Counted from the first letter of the stretch, positions 8,114-17,855 are shown. The stretch: DNA of 64,000 nucleotides from an uncultured Clostridia bacterium (GCA_934120675.1 CAKOUU010000007.1:1-64000); one strand, 5' to 3'. Translations and numbers: made by a program. Notes: generated by a model from the sequence alone, not told the origin.

Positions 8114-9310
8114 ATGCTAGAAATATTGATAAACAAAGAAGATGATAAAAAAAATATTGCATTATTAGAAAATGGAAGATTATTAGAATACTATATGGAT
8201 GAGGATAATTCAAAAAGAAATGAAGGCAATATTTATGTAGGTGTTGTTAAAAACATAATAAAAGGTATGCAAGCAGCGTTTATAGATATAGGGACAGAAA
8301 AGAATGGCTTTATACATTTAAAAGATATTTTAGATAAAATAGATGAAAAAAATCTAGAAAATATTACTGATAATAATGATAAAATCAATATAACAGATGT
8401 TATAAAAGAAGGACAAAGACTTTTAGTACAAGTAAAAAAAGATAGTAATCTTCAAAAAGGTGCAAGAGTTTCAACACATATTAATTTACCAAGTAAATAT
8501 ATTGCATTAATGCCAAATACTGACATAATAACAGTATCACAAAAAATTGAAGATAAGAAAGAACAAGAAAGACTTATCAAATTAGTTAAAGAAAATTTGA
8601 GCCCTGAAAATGGTGCGATAATTAGAACATCAGCCGCTGGAAAAAATCAAGAAATTATTGAAGATATTAAAAATGTTGAAAAAAGATGGAAAGAAATACA
8701 ATCAAAATATGATAATAATAAAGCTAGCAAACCTAAATTGATAGCAAAAGCTAATGGAATATTTGAAAAAATGATAATAGACTTACCAGAAAAATCAGTA
8801 CAAAAAATTACTACAAATAGTAAAGAAGAATATAACAATATAATGCAATTTAATAAAATGAATAATTATATGTCTGGAACTGATATAGTATTAAAAGAGA
8901 ATGAAGATGTTTTTGATATATATGATGTAAAGAAAGAAATATCAAAACTGGAAAACAGAAAAATATGGCTAAAATGTGGTGGATTTATTACCATAGACAA
9001 AACAGAAGCACTAACTGCAATTGATGTAAACACTGGTAAATATACAGGAAATAAAAGCGTAGAAGATACTGTATTTAAAGTCAACAAAGAAGCGACTGTT
9101 GAAATAGCAAAACAAATTAGATTAAGAGATATTGGTGGAATTATTATAATTGATTACATAGATATGAAAAATGAAAAAAATAAAGAAGAAATTCAAAATC
9201 TATTAGAAGAAAAATTGAAACTTGATAGAGCTAAAATCCAGGTAGAAGGCTTTACAAAGCTTGATTTAATGGAGTTGACTAGGAAACATATTTGTAGCCA
9301 CAAAGAATAG
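8114..9310 (+). CDS. rng: Ribonuclease E/G family protein, short form lacking the Zn-link
   Basis: This 398-residue endoribonuclease would process rRNA and mRNA 5' ends. The S1 domain is split around a linker (YVGVVKNIIKGMQAAFIDIG, then KNGFIHLKD). Next come the RNase-H-like part and the DNase-I-like catalytic part with both metal-binding Asp: TAIDVNTG and IIIIDYIDM. The chain stops soon after DLMELTRKH, just where homologues carry the CxxC Zn-link and small domain, so it is truncated compared with about 450-490 residues. The Zn-link holds the dimer in E. coli RNase E, so assembly may differ. AGAGGA precedes the start. Confidence 0.88.
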   Translation: MLEILINKEDDKKNIALLENGRLLEYYMDEDNSKRNEGNIYVGVVKNIIKGMQAAFIDIGTEKNGFIHLKDILDKIDEKNLENITDNNDKINITDVIKEGQRLLVQVKKDSNLQKGARVSTHINLPSKYIALMPNTDIITVSQKIEDKKEQERLIKLVKENLSPENGAIIRTSAAGKNQEIIEDIKNVEKRWKEIQSKYDNNKASKPKLIAKANGIFEKMIIDLPEKSVQKITTNSKEEYNNIMQFNKMNNYMSGTDIVLKENEDVFDIYDVKKEISKLENRKIWLKCGGFITIDKTEALTAIDVNTGKYTGNKSVEDTVFKVNKEATVEIAKQIRLRDIGGIIIIDYIDMKNEKNKEEIQNLLEEKLKLDRAKIQVEGFTKLDLMELTRKHICSHKE

Positions 9311-9398
9311 AGGTTAAAAAATAATTACAATTTTGGACTGTGTCAAAATTTAATTCTTTTCTAACCTAATTTGTAATATTTTGATAGGAGATAAGAAA

Positions 9399-10769
9399 AT
9401 GAACGTAGGATTTATATCACTAGGATGTAGTAAAAATTTAATAGATACAGAAGTAGCAATTGGTATGTTTAAAAAGAACAATTATAAAATAGTAAATAAT
9501 CCAGAAGAAGCAGACATTTTAGTAATAAATACATGTGGATTTATAGAATCAGCAAAAGAAGAAGCAATAAACACAATATTAGAAATGGCAGAATATAAAA
9601 AGAAAAGATGCAAATATTTGATAGCAATGGGATGCCTTGTTCAAAGATATTATGATGATTTGGTAAAACTATTACCTGAAGTAGATTTATTTATAAAAAT
9701 AGATGAATATAACAACTTATGGAATAAAATAGAAGACTTAGTTAAAAGAGATATTGTAGAAAAATCAAAGACAAAAACAAGTAAAAAAATATCTGAAATA
9801 GAGCCACTTCCAATGCCAAAATATAATGAATTTATGGAAAGAATCGTAACAACAGGAAAAAATTATGCATATCTAAAAATAGGAGAAGGATGTAGCAATA
9901 AATGTACATATTGTGCTATTCCGTATATAAGAGGTCCATTTGTTAGCAGAGAAATGGACGAGATATTGAATGAAGCTAAAATGCTTGCCCAAAAAGGAAT
10001 AAAAGAATTAATAGTTATTGCACAAGATACAACAAAATATGGTGTTGATATTTATGGTGAAAGCAAATTAGCTGAATTATTAGAAAAATTAAGTAAAATA
10101 GATGGAATTGAATGGATTAGATTTTTATATTCTTATCCAGAAGGAATTACAGACGAATTGATAAAAACAGTTGCAAATAATAACAAAATAGCAAAATATT
10201 TTGATATTCCAATTCAACATATATCAAATCCAATATTAAAGAAAATGAATAGAAGAACTAGCAAAGAAAACATCACAAGCATAATAGAAAAAATAAGAAA
10301 ACAAATACCAGATGTTACATTAAGAACAAGTTTGATAGTTGGATTCCCAGGAGAAACAAATGAAAATTTTGAAGAACTTTTGGAATTTGTTAAAACTACA
10401 AAATTTGATAAATTGGGAGTATTCAAATATTCAAAAGAAGAGGGAACACCGGCTGCAAGACTTCCAGAACAAATACATGGAAATACTAAAAAGGCAAGAT
10501 ATAACAAAATAATGGCAGAGCAACAAAAAATATCAAAACAAGTTTTAGAAAATAAAGTTGGAAAAAATTATAAGGTTTTAGTTGAAGATATGTCTTTTGA
10601 TGGTAAATATTTTGTCGGTAGAACAATGCAAGATGTTCCGGAGGAAGATGGTTTGGTATACATAGAAAATGATGGTTCTTTTGATGTTAATGAGATTTTG
10701 AATAAATTTGTTAATTGCAAAATAACTGATGTTACTAATTATGATTTAAAAGGAAAAATAGTAAAATAA
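9399..10769 (+). CDS. rimO: Ribosomal protein S12 methylthiotransferase RimO
   Basis: This 456-residue radical-SAM enzyme adds a methylthio group to the conserved Asp of ribosomal protein S12. Domains in order are an N-terminal UPF0004 domain with its three cysteines (LGCSKNLIDTE, NTCGF, MGCLVQRY), a radical SAM core with CSNKCTYC for the second 4Fe-4S cluster, and a C-terminal TRAM domain from about residue 385. GEGCSNKCTYCAIPYIRGP, with SREMDEIL, distinguishes RimO from MiaB reasonably well. AGGAG lies eight bases before the ATG; the in-frame upstream TTG is not the start. A hairpin terminator follows. Confidence 0.93.
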   Translation: MNVGFISLGCSKNLIDTEVAIGMFKKNNYKIVNNPEEADILVINTCGFIESAKEEAINTILEMAEYKKKRCKYLIAMGCLVQRYYDDLVKLLPEVDLFIKIDEYNNLWNKIEDLVKRDIVEKSKTKTSKKISEIEPLPMPKYNEFMERIVTTGKNYAYLKIGEGCSNKCTYCAIPYIRGPFVSREMDEILNEAKMLAQKGIKELIVIAQDTTKYGVDIYGESKLAELLEKLSKIDGIEWIRFLYSYPEGITDELIKTVANNNKIAKYFDIPIQHISNPILKKMNRRTSKENITSIIEKIRKQIPDVTLRTSLIVGFPGETNENFEELLEFVKTTKFDKLGVFKYSKEEGTPAARLPEQIHGNTKKARYNKIMAEQQKISKQVLENKVGKNYKVLVEDMSFDGKYFVGRTMQDVPEEDGLVYIENDGSFDVNEILNKFVNCKITDVTNYDLKGKIVK

Positions 10770-10794
10770 AAAGCGGATATAATTCCGCTTTTTT
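10768..10794. terminator. Bidirectional terminator between rimO and rqcH
   Basis: The stem AAAAAGCGGA/TCCGCTTTTT with a six-base loop has A and T runs on both sides, so it can serve the two convergent genes. Its right end overlaps the rqcH stop codon. Confidence 0.88.
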
Positions 10795-12520
10795 ATGGAT
10801 TTACATTCAAAGTTTTATTATTAGAGTAAATGACCATTCCAGGCTTAGAACCAGAAGGCTTTTTGACATATTTAACTTCACAATAATCAACAGGAACATT
10901 AGAAGAATTTTTTGCCTTACTATGTTGAGCAGCGATTTTTGCAACTTCAACTAAAACATTATCATTTGGAAAAGACAAATTGTTATCAATTTTCAAAATA
11001 GTATGGCTTCCATGAAAATCTTTAGTATGAAACCAAATATCTGACTTGTTTGCATATTTTAAAGTTAAATAATCATTTTCTTTATTATTTCTACCAACCA
11101 AAACAGTATAACCATCAACAGTATATTTTAGAGGGTTAAAAGAAACAGTTTTGTTTTTAGTAAATTTTGATTTTTTTATTTTGCTTTTCTTAGAAGTGTT
11201 TAGCTCTTTTTTATCTTTAAAAATATCATTTTCAGAAATTTCCTCGAAAATTGCACTAACTTCTTCAATTGTAGAACAACTTTCTAATTCATAAACAACA
11301 CTTTCTATGTAATCAAGTTCTTTTAAGGTATCTTCTTTTTGTTCAGAAACAATAGCTAAAGCATTTTTTAACTTAGAATATTTTTTAAAAAATTTTTTTG
11401 CGTTTATACTAGGTAAAAAACGTTTATCAAGCTTAATAGTTATTTTATTATTATTATCATAATAATTTTCCAACTCTATTTCAGATAAATTTCTATTAGG
11501 AATTCTATATAAGTTAGCAGTTATAAGTTCACCAAAAATCCTATATTTTTCCATATCATCACAATCATGTAATTTTACGTTTATATTATACAATCTTTTG
11601 TTATATTTTTTTAATGTATCTAAAATTAATTTTAATAATGTATTTCTATAATTTTTAAAAGTTTCCAAAGTCTCTTTTTTATAGTAAAAATCATCTATAA
11701 AATAATTTAGAGAAAAAGAAGTATTAGATTTGTTAGAAACTAAAAAATAATCTTTAACAACTCCATCTTTATCTTTAATTTCTTCAAAAGATAAATTATC
11801 AGTTCCAATATTATCAATTATATTATTGATATAATTAAAAATACTTTCAAGATTTGTATTGTCTAATTTTGAAATTTCTAGTTTTTTAATTATAGAACAA
11901 ATAAAATTTTTAGATATTCCATTAAAAGTGCTTGAAATTTGAGTAGGAAGATTGTTAATGTCAGGTGCGTCTAAGTGTTTTCTAAAATCTTCGAAATTTT
12001 TTAAATCAAAAAAACTAGATTTATTTGAAGAAGGAAAACTATATTTTGTATGTGGTAATATATCTCTATAATTTTCATCAATTTCTTTTATATGTCTCAA
12101 ACTATCAATTATTATATTTGTATCATCTAATAAGATTATATTACTATGTTTTCCCATTAGTTCAATTACTAATTTTTTTGATATAATATCATCTAATTCA
12201 TTAAAGCCTTCAAATTCTATAATAACAAGTCTTTCTAAATCGAATGTTATAAAGTTTTTCACTTTAAGCCCAATTAAGTTCTTTCGTAATAGCATGCAAA
12301 AATTAGGTGCAATTTGTGGGTTTTGTTTTGCATTTGTTGTTAAATTTATTCTACAATTTTGTGATTCTATACATATATCTAAGGCATAATTTTTCTTTTC
12401 TGAATATAGCCCTAATATTATTTCATTTTTATTTGGCTCAAAAACTTTGTCAATTCGAGCTCCTGTGAGTTCTGATAATTCAGTTACTATTGCTCTTGTT
12501 ACAATTCCATCAAATGCCAT
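10793..12520 (-). CDS. rqcH: Rqc2/RqcH ribosome quality-control protein (NFACT)
   Basis: This 575-residue protein binds obstructed 50S subunits carrying peptidyl-tRNA and recruits tRNA-Ala to add C-terminal alanine tails. The N-terminal NFACT-N domain (MAFDGIVTRAIVTELSELTGARIDKVFEPN) is followed by a helical coiled region (about 380-460) and the C-terminal NFACT-R domain (GYTVLVGRNNKENDYLTLK, IWFHTKDFHGSHTIL). Such proteins were once annotated as fibronectin-binding FbpA. The start MAFDG has AAAGGA ten bases upstream; a six-codon extension overlaps that site and is rejected. It complements SmpB, also in this window. Confidence 0.93.
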   Translation of the reverse strand: MAFDGIVTRAIVTELSELTGARIDKVFEPNKNEIILGLYSEKKNYALDICIESQNCRINLTTNAKQNPQIAPNFCMLLRKNLIGLKVKNFITFDLERLVIIEFEGFNELDDIISKKLVIELMGKHSNIILLDDTNIIIDSLRHIKEIDENYRDILPHTKYSFPSSNKSSFFDLKNFEDFRKHLDAPDINNLPTQISSTFNGISKNFICSIIKKLEISKLDNTNLESIFNYINNIIDNIGTDNLSFEEIKDKDGVVKDYFLVSNKSNTSFSLNYFIDDFYYKKETLETFKNYRNTLLKLILDTLKKYNKRLYNINVKLHDCDDMEKYRIFGELITANLYRIPNRNLSEIELENYYDNNNKITIKLDKRFLPSINAKKFFKKYSKLKNALAIVSEQKEDTLKELDYIESVVYELESCSTIEEVSAIFEEISENDIFKDKKELNTSKKSKIKKSKFTKNKTVSFNPLKYTVDGYTVLVGRNNKENDYLTLKYANKSDIWFHTKDFHGSHTILKIDNNLSFPNDNVLVEVAKIAAQHSKAKNSSNVPVDYCEVKYVKKPSGSKPGMVIYSNNKTLNVNP

Positions 12521-12713
12521 TGTAATCAGTCCTTTCATTTGTTTTGTTGCTATTATATCACGAGTTTTGGTGTTAAATCAACTCTTTACTTTTTTTATAA
12601 AATGTTTTAAAATATACAAAGAAAGATATCGGACAAGAGGAAGTTAAATAATAATTATGAAATATATTTCGTATTCAAATTTTGTCCCCTGAAAGAAAGG
12701 AGAGGTAGTAAAT

Positions 12714-13796
12714 ATGGCAAATGTATGTGATTATGTTAAATGGAGAGGAGATTTAAACTTAGAACAGTCTGAATTTAATGAAATAGACAATTTAATATTA
12801 TCAAGATTTTCATATTTTCCATTTGACAATATAATAAAAGAAGATGAAATAGTAACAATAAAAGAACTTGGTGAAAGATTTAAAAAACAAGATGTAAGCA
12901 AACTTCCAATTTTATGGAAAGACGATGTGGATTTATTTCCATTAATGGGTGACTCAAAAAGATTTGGAGAGATGTTAGCTACAAAATATGTTAATAAAAT
13001 TGATGTAGAACAGGAAAAACAATTTTCAGCAATAACAGTATTTATGCCAGATGATACAATATTTGTATCATATAGAGGAACAGACAATACGATAGTTGGT
13101 TGGAAAGAAGATTTTAATATGAGCTTCAAAAGTCACATAGCATCACAATTATCAGCAAAAAAATATCTTGAAATGATAGCAAAAGAATATCCAGATAAAA
13201 AAATAAGAATTGGCGGACACTCAAAAGGTGGAAACATTGCGGTGTATGCTGCAACATTTGTTAATCAAGAAATAAAAGATAGAATAATCAATGTATATAA
13301 TAACGATGGACCTGGATTTTGTGATGATGTAATAGAAACTCCAGAATATCAAGACATGATAAAAAAAGTTCATACATATATTCCACAGTCTTCTGTTATT
13401 GGACGATTAATGAATCATAGAGAGAAATATACTGTTGTAGAGAGTGTTCAAAAAGGAATAATGCAACATGATTTGTATAGTTGGCAAGTTATTGGTACTG
13501 AATTTGTTACTTTAGAAGAAGTTACAAATGGAAGTGAATTTGTTGATAAGACAATTAAAAATTGGCTTGAAAATGTTGAACCCGAAAAAAGAGAACAAGT
13601 TATAGATGTTGTTTTTGATATTTTGAATACAACAGATGCTCAGACTATGAAAGAATTAAGAACTAATTGGTTTTCAAGTGCTAGAACTATGATGGCTTCT
13701 TATAAAAATATTGATAACGGGACTAAAGATATGATTTGGAAAGCTGTCGGTGAATTACTTAAGAGTGCTAAAAACAATATTTTAGGAAATGTGTAG
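12714..13796 (+). CDS. DUF2974 (Mbeg1-like) alpha/beta hydrolase
   Basis: This 360-residue protein carries the nucleophile elbow GGHSKGGNIAVYAA (Ser in GHSKG) of the DUF2974/Mbeg1-like family, which is related to lipases. The oxyanion-side strand VFMPDDTIFVSYRGTD precedes it. A later Asp (NDGPGF) and a possible catalytic His (MQHDLYSW) complete a plausible triad. No signal peptide or membrane segment is seen, so it acts in the cytoplasm on an unknown ester. AAAGGAGAGG lies upstream. It is divergent from rqcH; a palindrome GAAATATATTTC at 12659-12670 could be an operator. Confidence 0.85.
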   Translation: MANVCDYVKWRGDLNLEQSEFNEIDNLILSRFSYFPFDNIIKEDEIVTIKELGERFKKQDVSKLPILWKDDVDLFPLMGDSKRFGEMLATKYVNKIDVEQEKQFSAITVFMPDDTIFVSYRGTDNTIVGWKEDFNMSFKSHIASQLSAKKYLEMIAKEYPDKKIRIGGHSKGGNIAVYAATFVNQEIKDRIINVYNNDGPGFCDDVIETPEYQDMIKKVHTYIPQSSVIGRLMNHREKYTVVESVQKGIMQHDLYSWQVIGTEFVTLEEVTNGSEFVDKTIKNWLENVEPEKREQVIDVVFDILNTTDAQTMKELRTNWFSSARTMMASYKNIDNGTKDMIWKAVGELLKSAKNNILGNV

Positions 13797-14061
13797 GCAT
13801 GAAAGTTATTAGATACAAAAAATATATTTTTCAGTAATTGCTGTAAATTTTATCTTTCTTATTATATGAAAAATGTCGAATTTTGCGATGAAAAAATGTT
13901 GCAAAGTTTGGCATTTTGTTGTATTATAAATGTACTTTAATTTTATTCAAATCAATTAATTCAAAGATTTAAAAATCAAAGAAAAAATCCAAAATGAATT
14001 AAAAAACAAAAATACGAAAGTAGGTGATTAAAAAATATATATATAAACTTATAAATAAATA
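13797..14061. other. Intergenic stretch with no supported gene
   Basis: About 265 bases of AT-rich DNA follow the hydrolase gene. Every frame is interrupted and no ribosome-binding site with a convincing ORF was found. A weak TTTGC/GCAAA inverted repeat occurs near 13880-13905. Nothing else was recognised until the consensus promoter that follows. Confidence 0.5.
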
Positions 14062-14090
14062 TTGACAAAAATAAAAATAAATATTATAAT
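14062..14090 (+). promoter_or_regulatory. Perfect consensus sigma-A promoter
   Basis: TTGACA and TATAAT, both perfect, are separated by exactly 17 bases. The AAGGAG that follows starts only two bases after the -10, so it would lie at or before the transcription start and could not serve as a ribosome-binding site from this promoter. The strong promoter now drives a decayed gene. Confidence 0.8.
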
Positions 14091-14100
14091 GAAGGAGATG

Positions 14101-14604
14101 AAATTAATATAGAAAAATTTACATATAAAGAATACATAAAATATAAACCAATATTTGAAAAACTTTGGGAAATAATTGATGAAATTACTAGAAGATGATA
14201 CATTTATAACTAAGATGTTGCTAATTGAAAAAAGTAAAAACACAGAAGAAACAGTAGAAACATTAGAAAAAGTAATAGAAAGAACAAAAGAGGAAGATAA
14301 AGATATATTAATTAGAATAATAAAAATAGTATTTAAAGAAAAGCTAGGAGATGATGAAGTAGAAAGATTAGTAAATAAAATAGAAGAAGGGAGGAAAAAA
14401 GAAGTGTTAGCAGTGGTTGATATGATAAGAAGAGAAAATCAGATGTATATTGATATGGGAAGAAAAGAAGGTTTTAAAGAGATTGCAAGAAAATTATTTA
14501 AGATGGGACTAACAAGTGAACAAGTTGAAGAAGCAACACAACTAAAAAAAGAAGAAATAGAAAAAATAGCAAAAGAATGTAAAATTGAATGTGGAAAGAG
14601 TTAG
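14101..14604 (+). pseudogene. Remnant of an Rpn-type (PD-(D/E)XK nuclease/transposase) protein
   Basis: Two overlapping pieces in different frames look like one decayed gene. The first (about 14101-14196) reads INIEKFTYKEYIKYKPIFEK and continues to ITRR, then stops. The second (141 residues from ATG 14179) reads on to the end. It has no ribosome-binding site and a stop just upstream. Its tail GRKEGFKEIARKLFKMGLTS followed by EQVEEATQLKKEEIEKI is the C-terminal signature of Rpn-family recombination-promoting nucleases. The N-terminal nuclease domain is missing. It could alternatively be a small intact helical protein starting at 14179. Family assignment rests on the tail only. Confidence 0.5.
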
Positions 14605-14662
14605 TCTTTCTGTATTGTTGTTATAATTTTTTAAAATTGCCAAGAAAAGTTTTACCAAACTC

Positions 14663-14691
14663 TTGTTTTTACCCTAAAATTATAGTATAAT
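14663..14691 (+). promoter_or_regulatory. Promoter of uvrA
   Basis: TTGTTT and a perfect TATAAT are separated by 17 bases, 38 bases upstream of the uvrA start. No LexA/DinR-type box was recognised. Confidence 0.6.
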
Positions 14692-14729
14692 AAAAATGTC
14701 TCATGATACTAAAAAATGGGGGAATAAAA

Positions 14730-17567
14730 ATGAATGATAAAATAATAATAAAAGGCGCAAAAGAACATAACTTAAAAAACATAAATTTAGAAATACCAAG
14801 AGATAAAATGGTAGTAATAACAGGACTTTCAGGCTCTGGTAAATCTTCACTAGCATTTGACACATTATATGCAGAAGGCCAAAGAAGATATGTTGAAAGC
14901 TTATCTTCATATGCAAGACAATTTTTAGGAATAATGGAAAAACCAGATGTTGAGTCAATTGAAGGACTATCACCTGCTATATCAATAGACCAAAAAACAA
15001 CATCAAAAAATCCACGTTCAACAGTTGGAACAGTAACAGAAATATATGATTACATTCGTCTATTATATGCAAATATAGGGGTACCATATTGTCCAAACTG
15101 TGGTAAAAAAATTGAAAAACAATCAATTGACCAAATTGTTGATAATATTATGGAACTTGAGGAAGGCACGAAAATTCAGATATTGGCACCGGTTGTTAGA
15201 AGTAGAAAAGGTGAATTCGTTAAGCAATTAGAAGGATACCAAAAAGATGGATTTGTAAGAGCAAGAATTGATGGTGAAGTTTATGATTTATCAGATGAAA
15301 TAAAATTAGACAAAAATAAAAAACATGAAATTGAATTAGTTGTAGATAGACTAGTTGTAAAAACAGAAATAAGAAGTAGGCTTACAGAGTCTGTTGAAAT
15401 TGCTTTGAAACATGCTGATAATTTGGTGTTAGTAAATATTATAACAAAAGAGGAAAATAAAACAGTTTTATACAGCTCAAATTATGCGTGTCCTGACTGC
15501 GGTTTCAGTTTTCCAGAAATCACGCCAAGAATGTTTTCGTTTAATAATCCGTATGGTGCTTGTCCTACTTGTATGGGTATAGGATATTTGATGAAAATGG
15601 ATGAAGATTTGATAGTTCCAGATAAAAACAAAACATTATATGATGGGATAAAGGCATTTGGTTCAAGCACAATGAAAAAAGGCGACACAATGGCTAAAAT
15701 GTATTTTGAAAGCATTGGAAAACATTATGGTGTTGAAATAAAAGGAGTTCCAATTAAGAAATTACCACGATGGTTTATGGAAAAAATCTTATATGGTACA
15801 GGTGACGAAAAAATTGATTTTGAATATTCATCTGCTGCTGGTGTAAGAAAGTTTACTGCACCATTTGAGGGAGTTTTGCCAACACTTGACAGACGTCATA
15901 GTGAAACAAAATCACAAGGAATGAGAGCATTTTATGAAATGTATATGACAAATTCTCATTGTCATACTTGTAATGGAGCGCGTTTAAAGAAAGAAATATT
16001 ATGCATCAAAATAAATGGTAAAAACATAAATGAAGTTACAGATATGTCAATCAAGGCATTAAAAGAATTTTTAGGCACATTAAAATTAACAGAAAAAGAA
16101 GCAATGATTGCAGACATGATTTTAAAAGAAATCAATAAGAGACTTCAATTTTTAATAGATGTTGGACTTGAATATTTAACACTTTCAAGAAGTGCTGGAA
16201 CTCTATCAGGAGGAGAAGCACAACGTATTCGTTTGGCAACTCAAATAGGTTCAGGACTTACAGGTGTTATGTATATTTTGGACGAACCAAGTATAGGACT
16301 ACACCAAAGAGATAATGACAAATTAATTGCAACACTTAAAAAGTTGAGAGATTTAGGAAATACTTTATTAATTGTAGAACATGATGAAGATACAATGTAT
16401 GCAGCAGACCAAATTATTGATATTGGTCCAGGTGCAGGTGTTCATGGCGGAAATGTTATGGCACAAGGTACAGCAGAAGAAGTAAAATTAGTAAAAGATT
16501 CTGTTACAGGACAATATTTAAGTGGTAGAAAGAAAATAGAAGTTCCTAAAAAAAGAAGAAAAGTTGTTAAATCAAAAGCTATTGAAGTGAAAAATGCAAC
16601 AGAAAATAACTTGAAAAATATAAGTGTAAAATTCCCATTAGGAGTATTTACATGTGTTACAGGTGTTTCAGGTTCAGGAAAATCAACACTTGTAAAAGAA
16701 GTATTATATAAAACAATTGCAAAAGAACTAAACGGTTCATCAGAAAAACCAGGAAAATGTAAAGAAGTAAAAGGCTTAGAAAATATAGACAAAATAATCA
16801 ATATAGATCAATCACCAATAGGAAGAACACCGCGTTCAAACCCCGCAACATATACAGGAGTATTTGATTTAATTAGAGATATTTTTGCAGGAACCAATGA
16901 AGCTAAATTGCGTGGATTTGAAAAAGGAAGATTTAGTTTCAATGTAGCAGGTGGAAGATGCGAAAGCTGTAATGGTGACGGAGTTCACAAAATTGAAATG
17001 CACTTCTTGCCTGATGTGTATGTACCATGTGAAGTATGTAAAGGAAAGAGATATAACAGAGAAACACTAGAAGTTAAATATAAGGGCAAAAACATAGCAG
17101 ATGTGCTTGATATGACAGTTGAAGAAGCATTAGAATTTTTTGATAAAATACCAAAAATAAAACAAAAGATTCAAACTTTATATGATGTAGGGCTAGGATA
17201 TATCAAGTTAGGACAACCATCAACAACATTATCTGGTGGTGAGGCTCAAAGAGTTAAGCTTGCAACAGAACTTTCAAAAAGAGCAACAGGAAAAACTTTA
17301 TATATTTTAGATGAACCAACTACAGGTCTTCACATTGCTGATGTTCATAGATTAGTTGATATTTTACAAAGATTAGTTGATACTGGAAATACAATTATTG
17401 TTATTGAACATAATCTTGACCTAATAAAAACTTGTGATCATATTATTGATTTAGGCCCAGAAGGTGGAGATGGTGGCGGACAGGTTGTTGCTGTTGGTAC
17501 ACCTGAACAGATTTGTAAGAATGAACAGAGTTATACTGGTAAGTTTTTGAAGAAGTATTTGGAATAA
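14730..17567 (+). CDS. uvrA: Excinuclease ABC subunit A
   Basis: This 945-residue DNA-damage sensor of nucleotide excision repair forms the UvrA2-UvrB complex. Two ABC ATPase modules are present: Walker A GLSGSGKSS (about residues 32-40) and GVSGSGKST, with ABC signatures LSGGEAQR in each half and ILDEPSIGLH / ILDEPTTGLH as Walker B. Zinc modules CPNCGKK, CPDCGFSF with CPTC, CHTCNGAR, and CESCNGDG with CEVCKGKR are intact. Length is normal. The start MNDKIIIKGAKEHNLKN matches the family, with GGGGGA upstream; a nine-codon extension is rejected. uvrB and uvrC are not in the window. Confidence 0.97.
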   Translation: MNDKIIIKGAKEHNLKNINLEIPRDKMVVITGLSGSGKSSLAFDTLYAEGQRRYVESLSSYARQFLGIMEKPDVESIEGLSPAISIDQKTTSKNPRSTVGTVTEIYDYIRLLYANIGVPYCPNCGKKIEKQSIDQIVDNIMELEEGTKIQILAPVVRSRKGEFVKQLEGYQKDGFVRARIDGEVYDLSDEIKLDKNKKHEIELVVDRLVVKTEIRSRLTESVEIALKHADNLVLVNIITKEENKTVLYSSNYACPDCGFSFPEITPRMFSFNNPYGACPTCMGIGYLMKMDEDLIVPDKNKTLYDGIKAFGSSTMKKGDTMAKMYFESIGKHYGVEIKGVPIKKLPRWFMEKILYGTGDEKIDFEYSSAAGVRKFTAPFEGVLPTLDRRHSETKSQGMRAFYEMYMTNSHCHTCNGARLKKEILCIKINGKNINEVTDMSIKALKEFLGTLKLTEKEAMIADMILKEINKRLQFLIDVGLEYLTLSRSAGTLSGGEAQRIRLATQIGSGLTGVMYILDEPSIGLHQRDNDKLIATLKKLRDLGNTLLIVEHDEDTMYAADQIIDIGPGAGVHGGNVMAQGTAEEVKLVKDSVTGQYLSGRKKIEVPKKRRKVVKSKAIEVKNATENNLKNISVKFPLGVFTCVTGVSGSGKSTLVKEVLYKTIAKELNGSSEKPGKCKEVKGLENIDKIINIDQSPIGRTPRSNPATYTGVFDLIRDIFAGTNEAKLRGFEKGRFSFNVAGGRCESCNGDGVHKIEMHFLPDVYVPCEVCKGKRYNRETLEVKYKGKNIADVLDMTVEEALEFFDKIPKIKQKIQTLYDVGLGYIKLGQPSTTLSGGEAQRVKLATELSKRATGKTLYILDEPTTGLHIADVHRLVDILQRLVDTGNTIIVIEHNLDLIKTCDHIIDLGPEGGDGGGQVVAVGTPEQICKNEQSYTGKFLKKYLE

Positions 17568-17572
17568 AAAAC

Positions 17573-17609
17573 AAAAAGTACAAGTTTTGCAAAAAGGCTT
17601 GTACTTTTT
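17573..17609 (+). terminator. Rho-independent terminator of uvrA
   Basis: The arms AAAAAGTACAAG and CTTGTACTTTTT pair perfectly over 12 bases with a 13-base loop, and the second arm ends in a T run. It starts six bases after the uvrA stop. Confidence 0.88.
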
Positions 17610-17635
17610 ATCATTTATAGATATAATAAAAGCAT

Positions 17636-17833
17636 AAAAATTTTGAATGACGATGAACGAGCGAAGCGAGAGATTTGTAAAATGAAAATTTTTAATTTTC
17701 ATTTTATGATGAACGAAACGAGCCCTAGATTTGGCAGACAAAATTTGAAAAATTTTGGATGACGATGAACGAGCAAAGCGAGAGATTTGTAAAATGAAAA
17801 TTTTTAATTTTCATTTTATGATGAACGAAACGA
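17636..17833. repeat. Direct repeat of an 86-bp unit with internal hairpin
   Basis: Two copies (17636-17721 and 17748-17833), 112 bases apart and differing at about two positions, fill the uvrA-pta gap. Each contains GATGAACGAGCGAAGCGAG (GCA for GCG in copy two), then a perfect palindrome AAAATGAAAATT-TTT-AATTTTCATTTT, then ATGATGAACGAAACGA. The second copy ends only 22 bases before the pta start. GAGCGAAGCGAG-type motifs recur in intergenic DNA of low-GC Clostridia. A REP-like element or a leader hairpin of pta are both possible. Confidence 0.8.
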
Positions 17834-17855
17834 AGTGGAGAGAAAGGAAAATAAA

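Noticed and set aside
9311..9368. Imperfect inverted repeat AGGTTA...TAACCT between RNase G and rimO as a riboswitch or terminator
   Set aside because: The pairing is interrupted several times and no T run follows; it may be an ordinary spacer hairpin.
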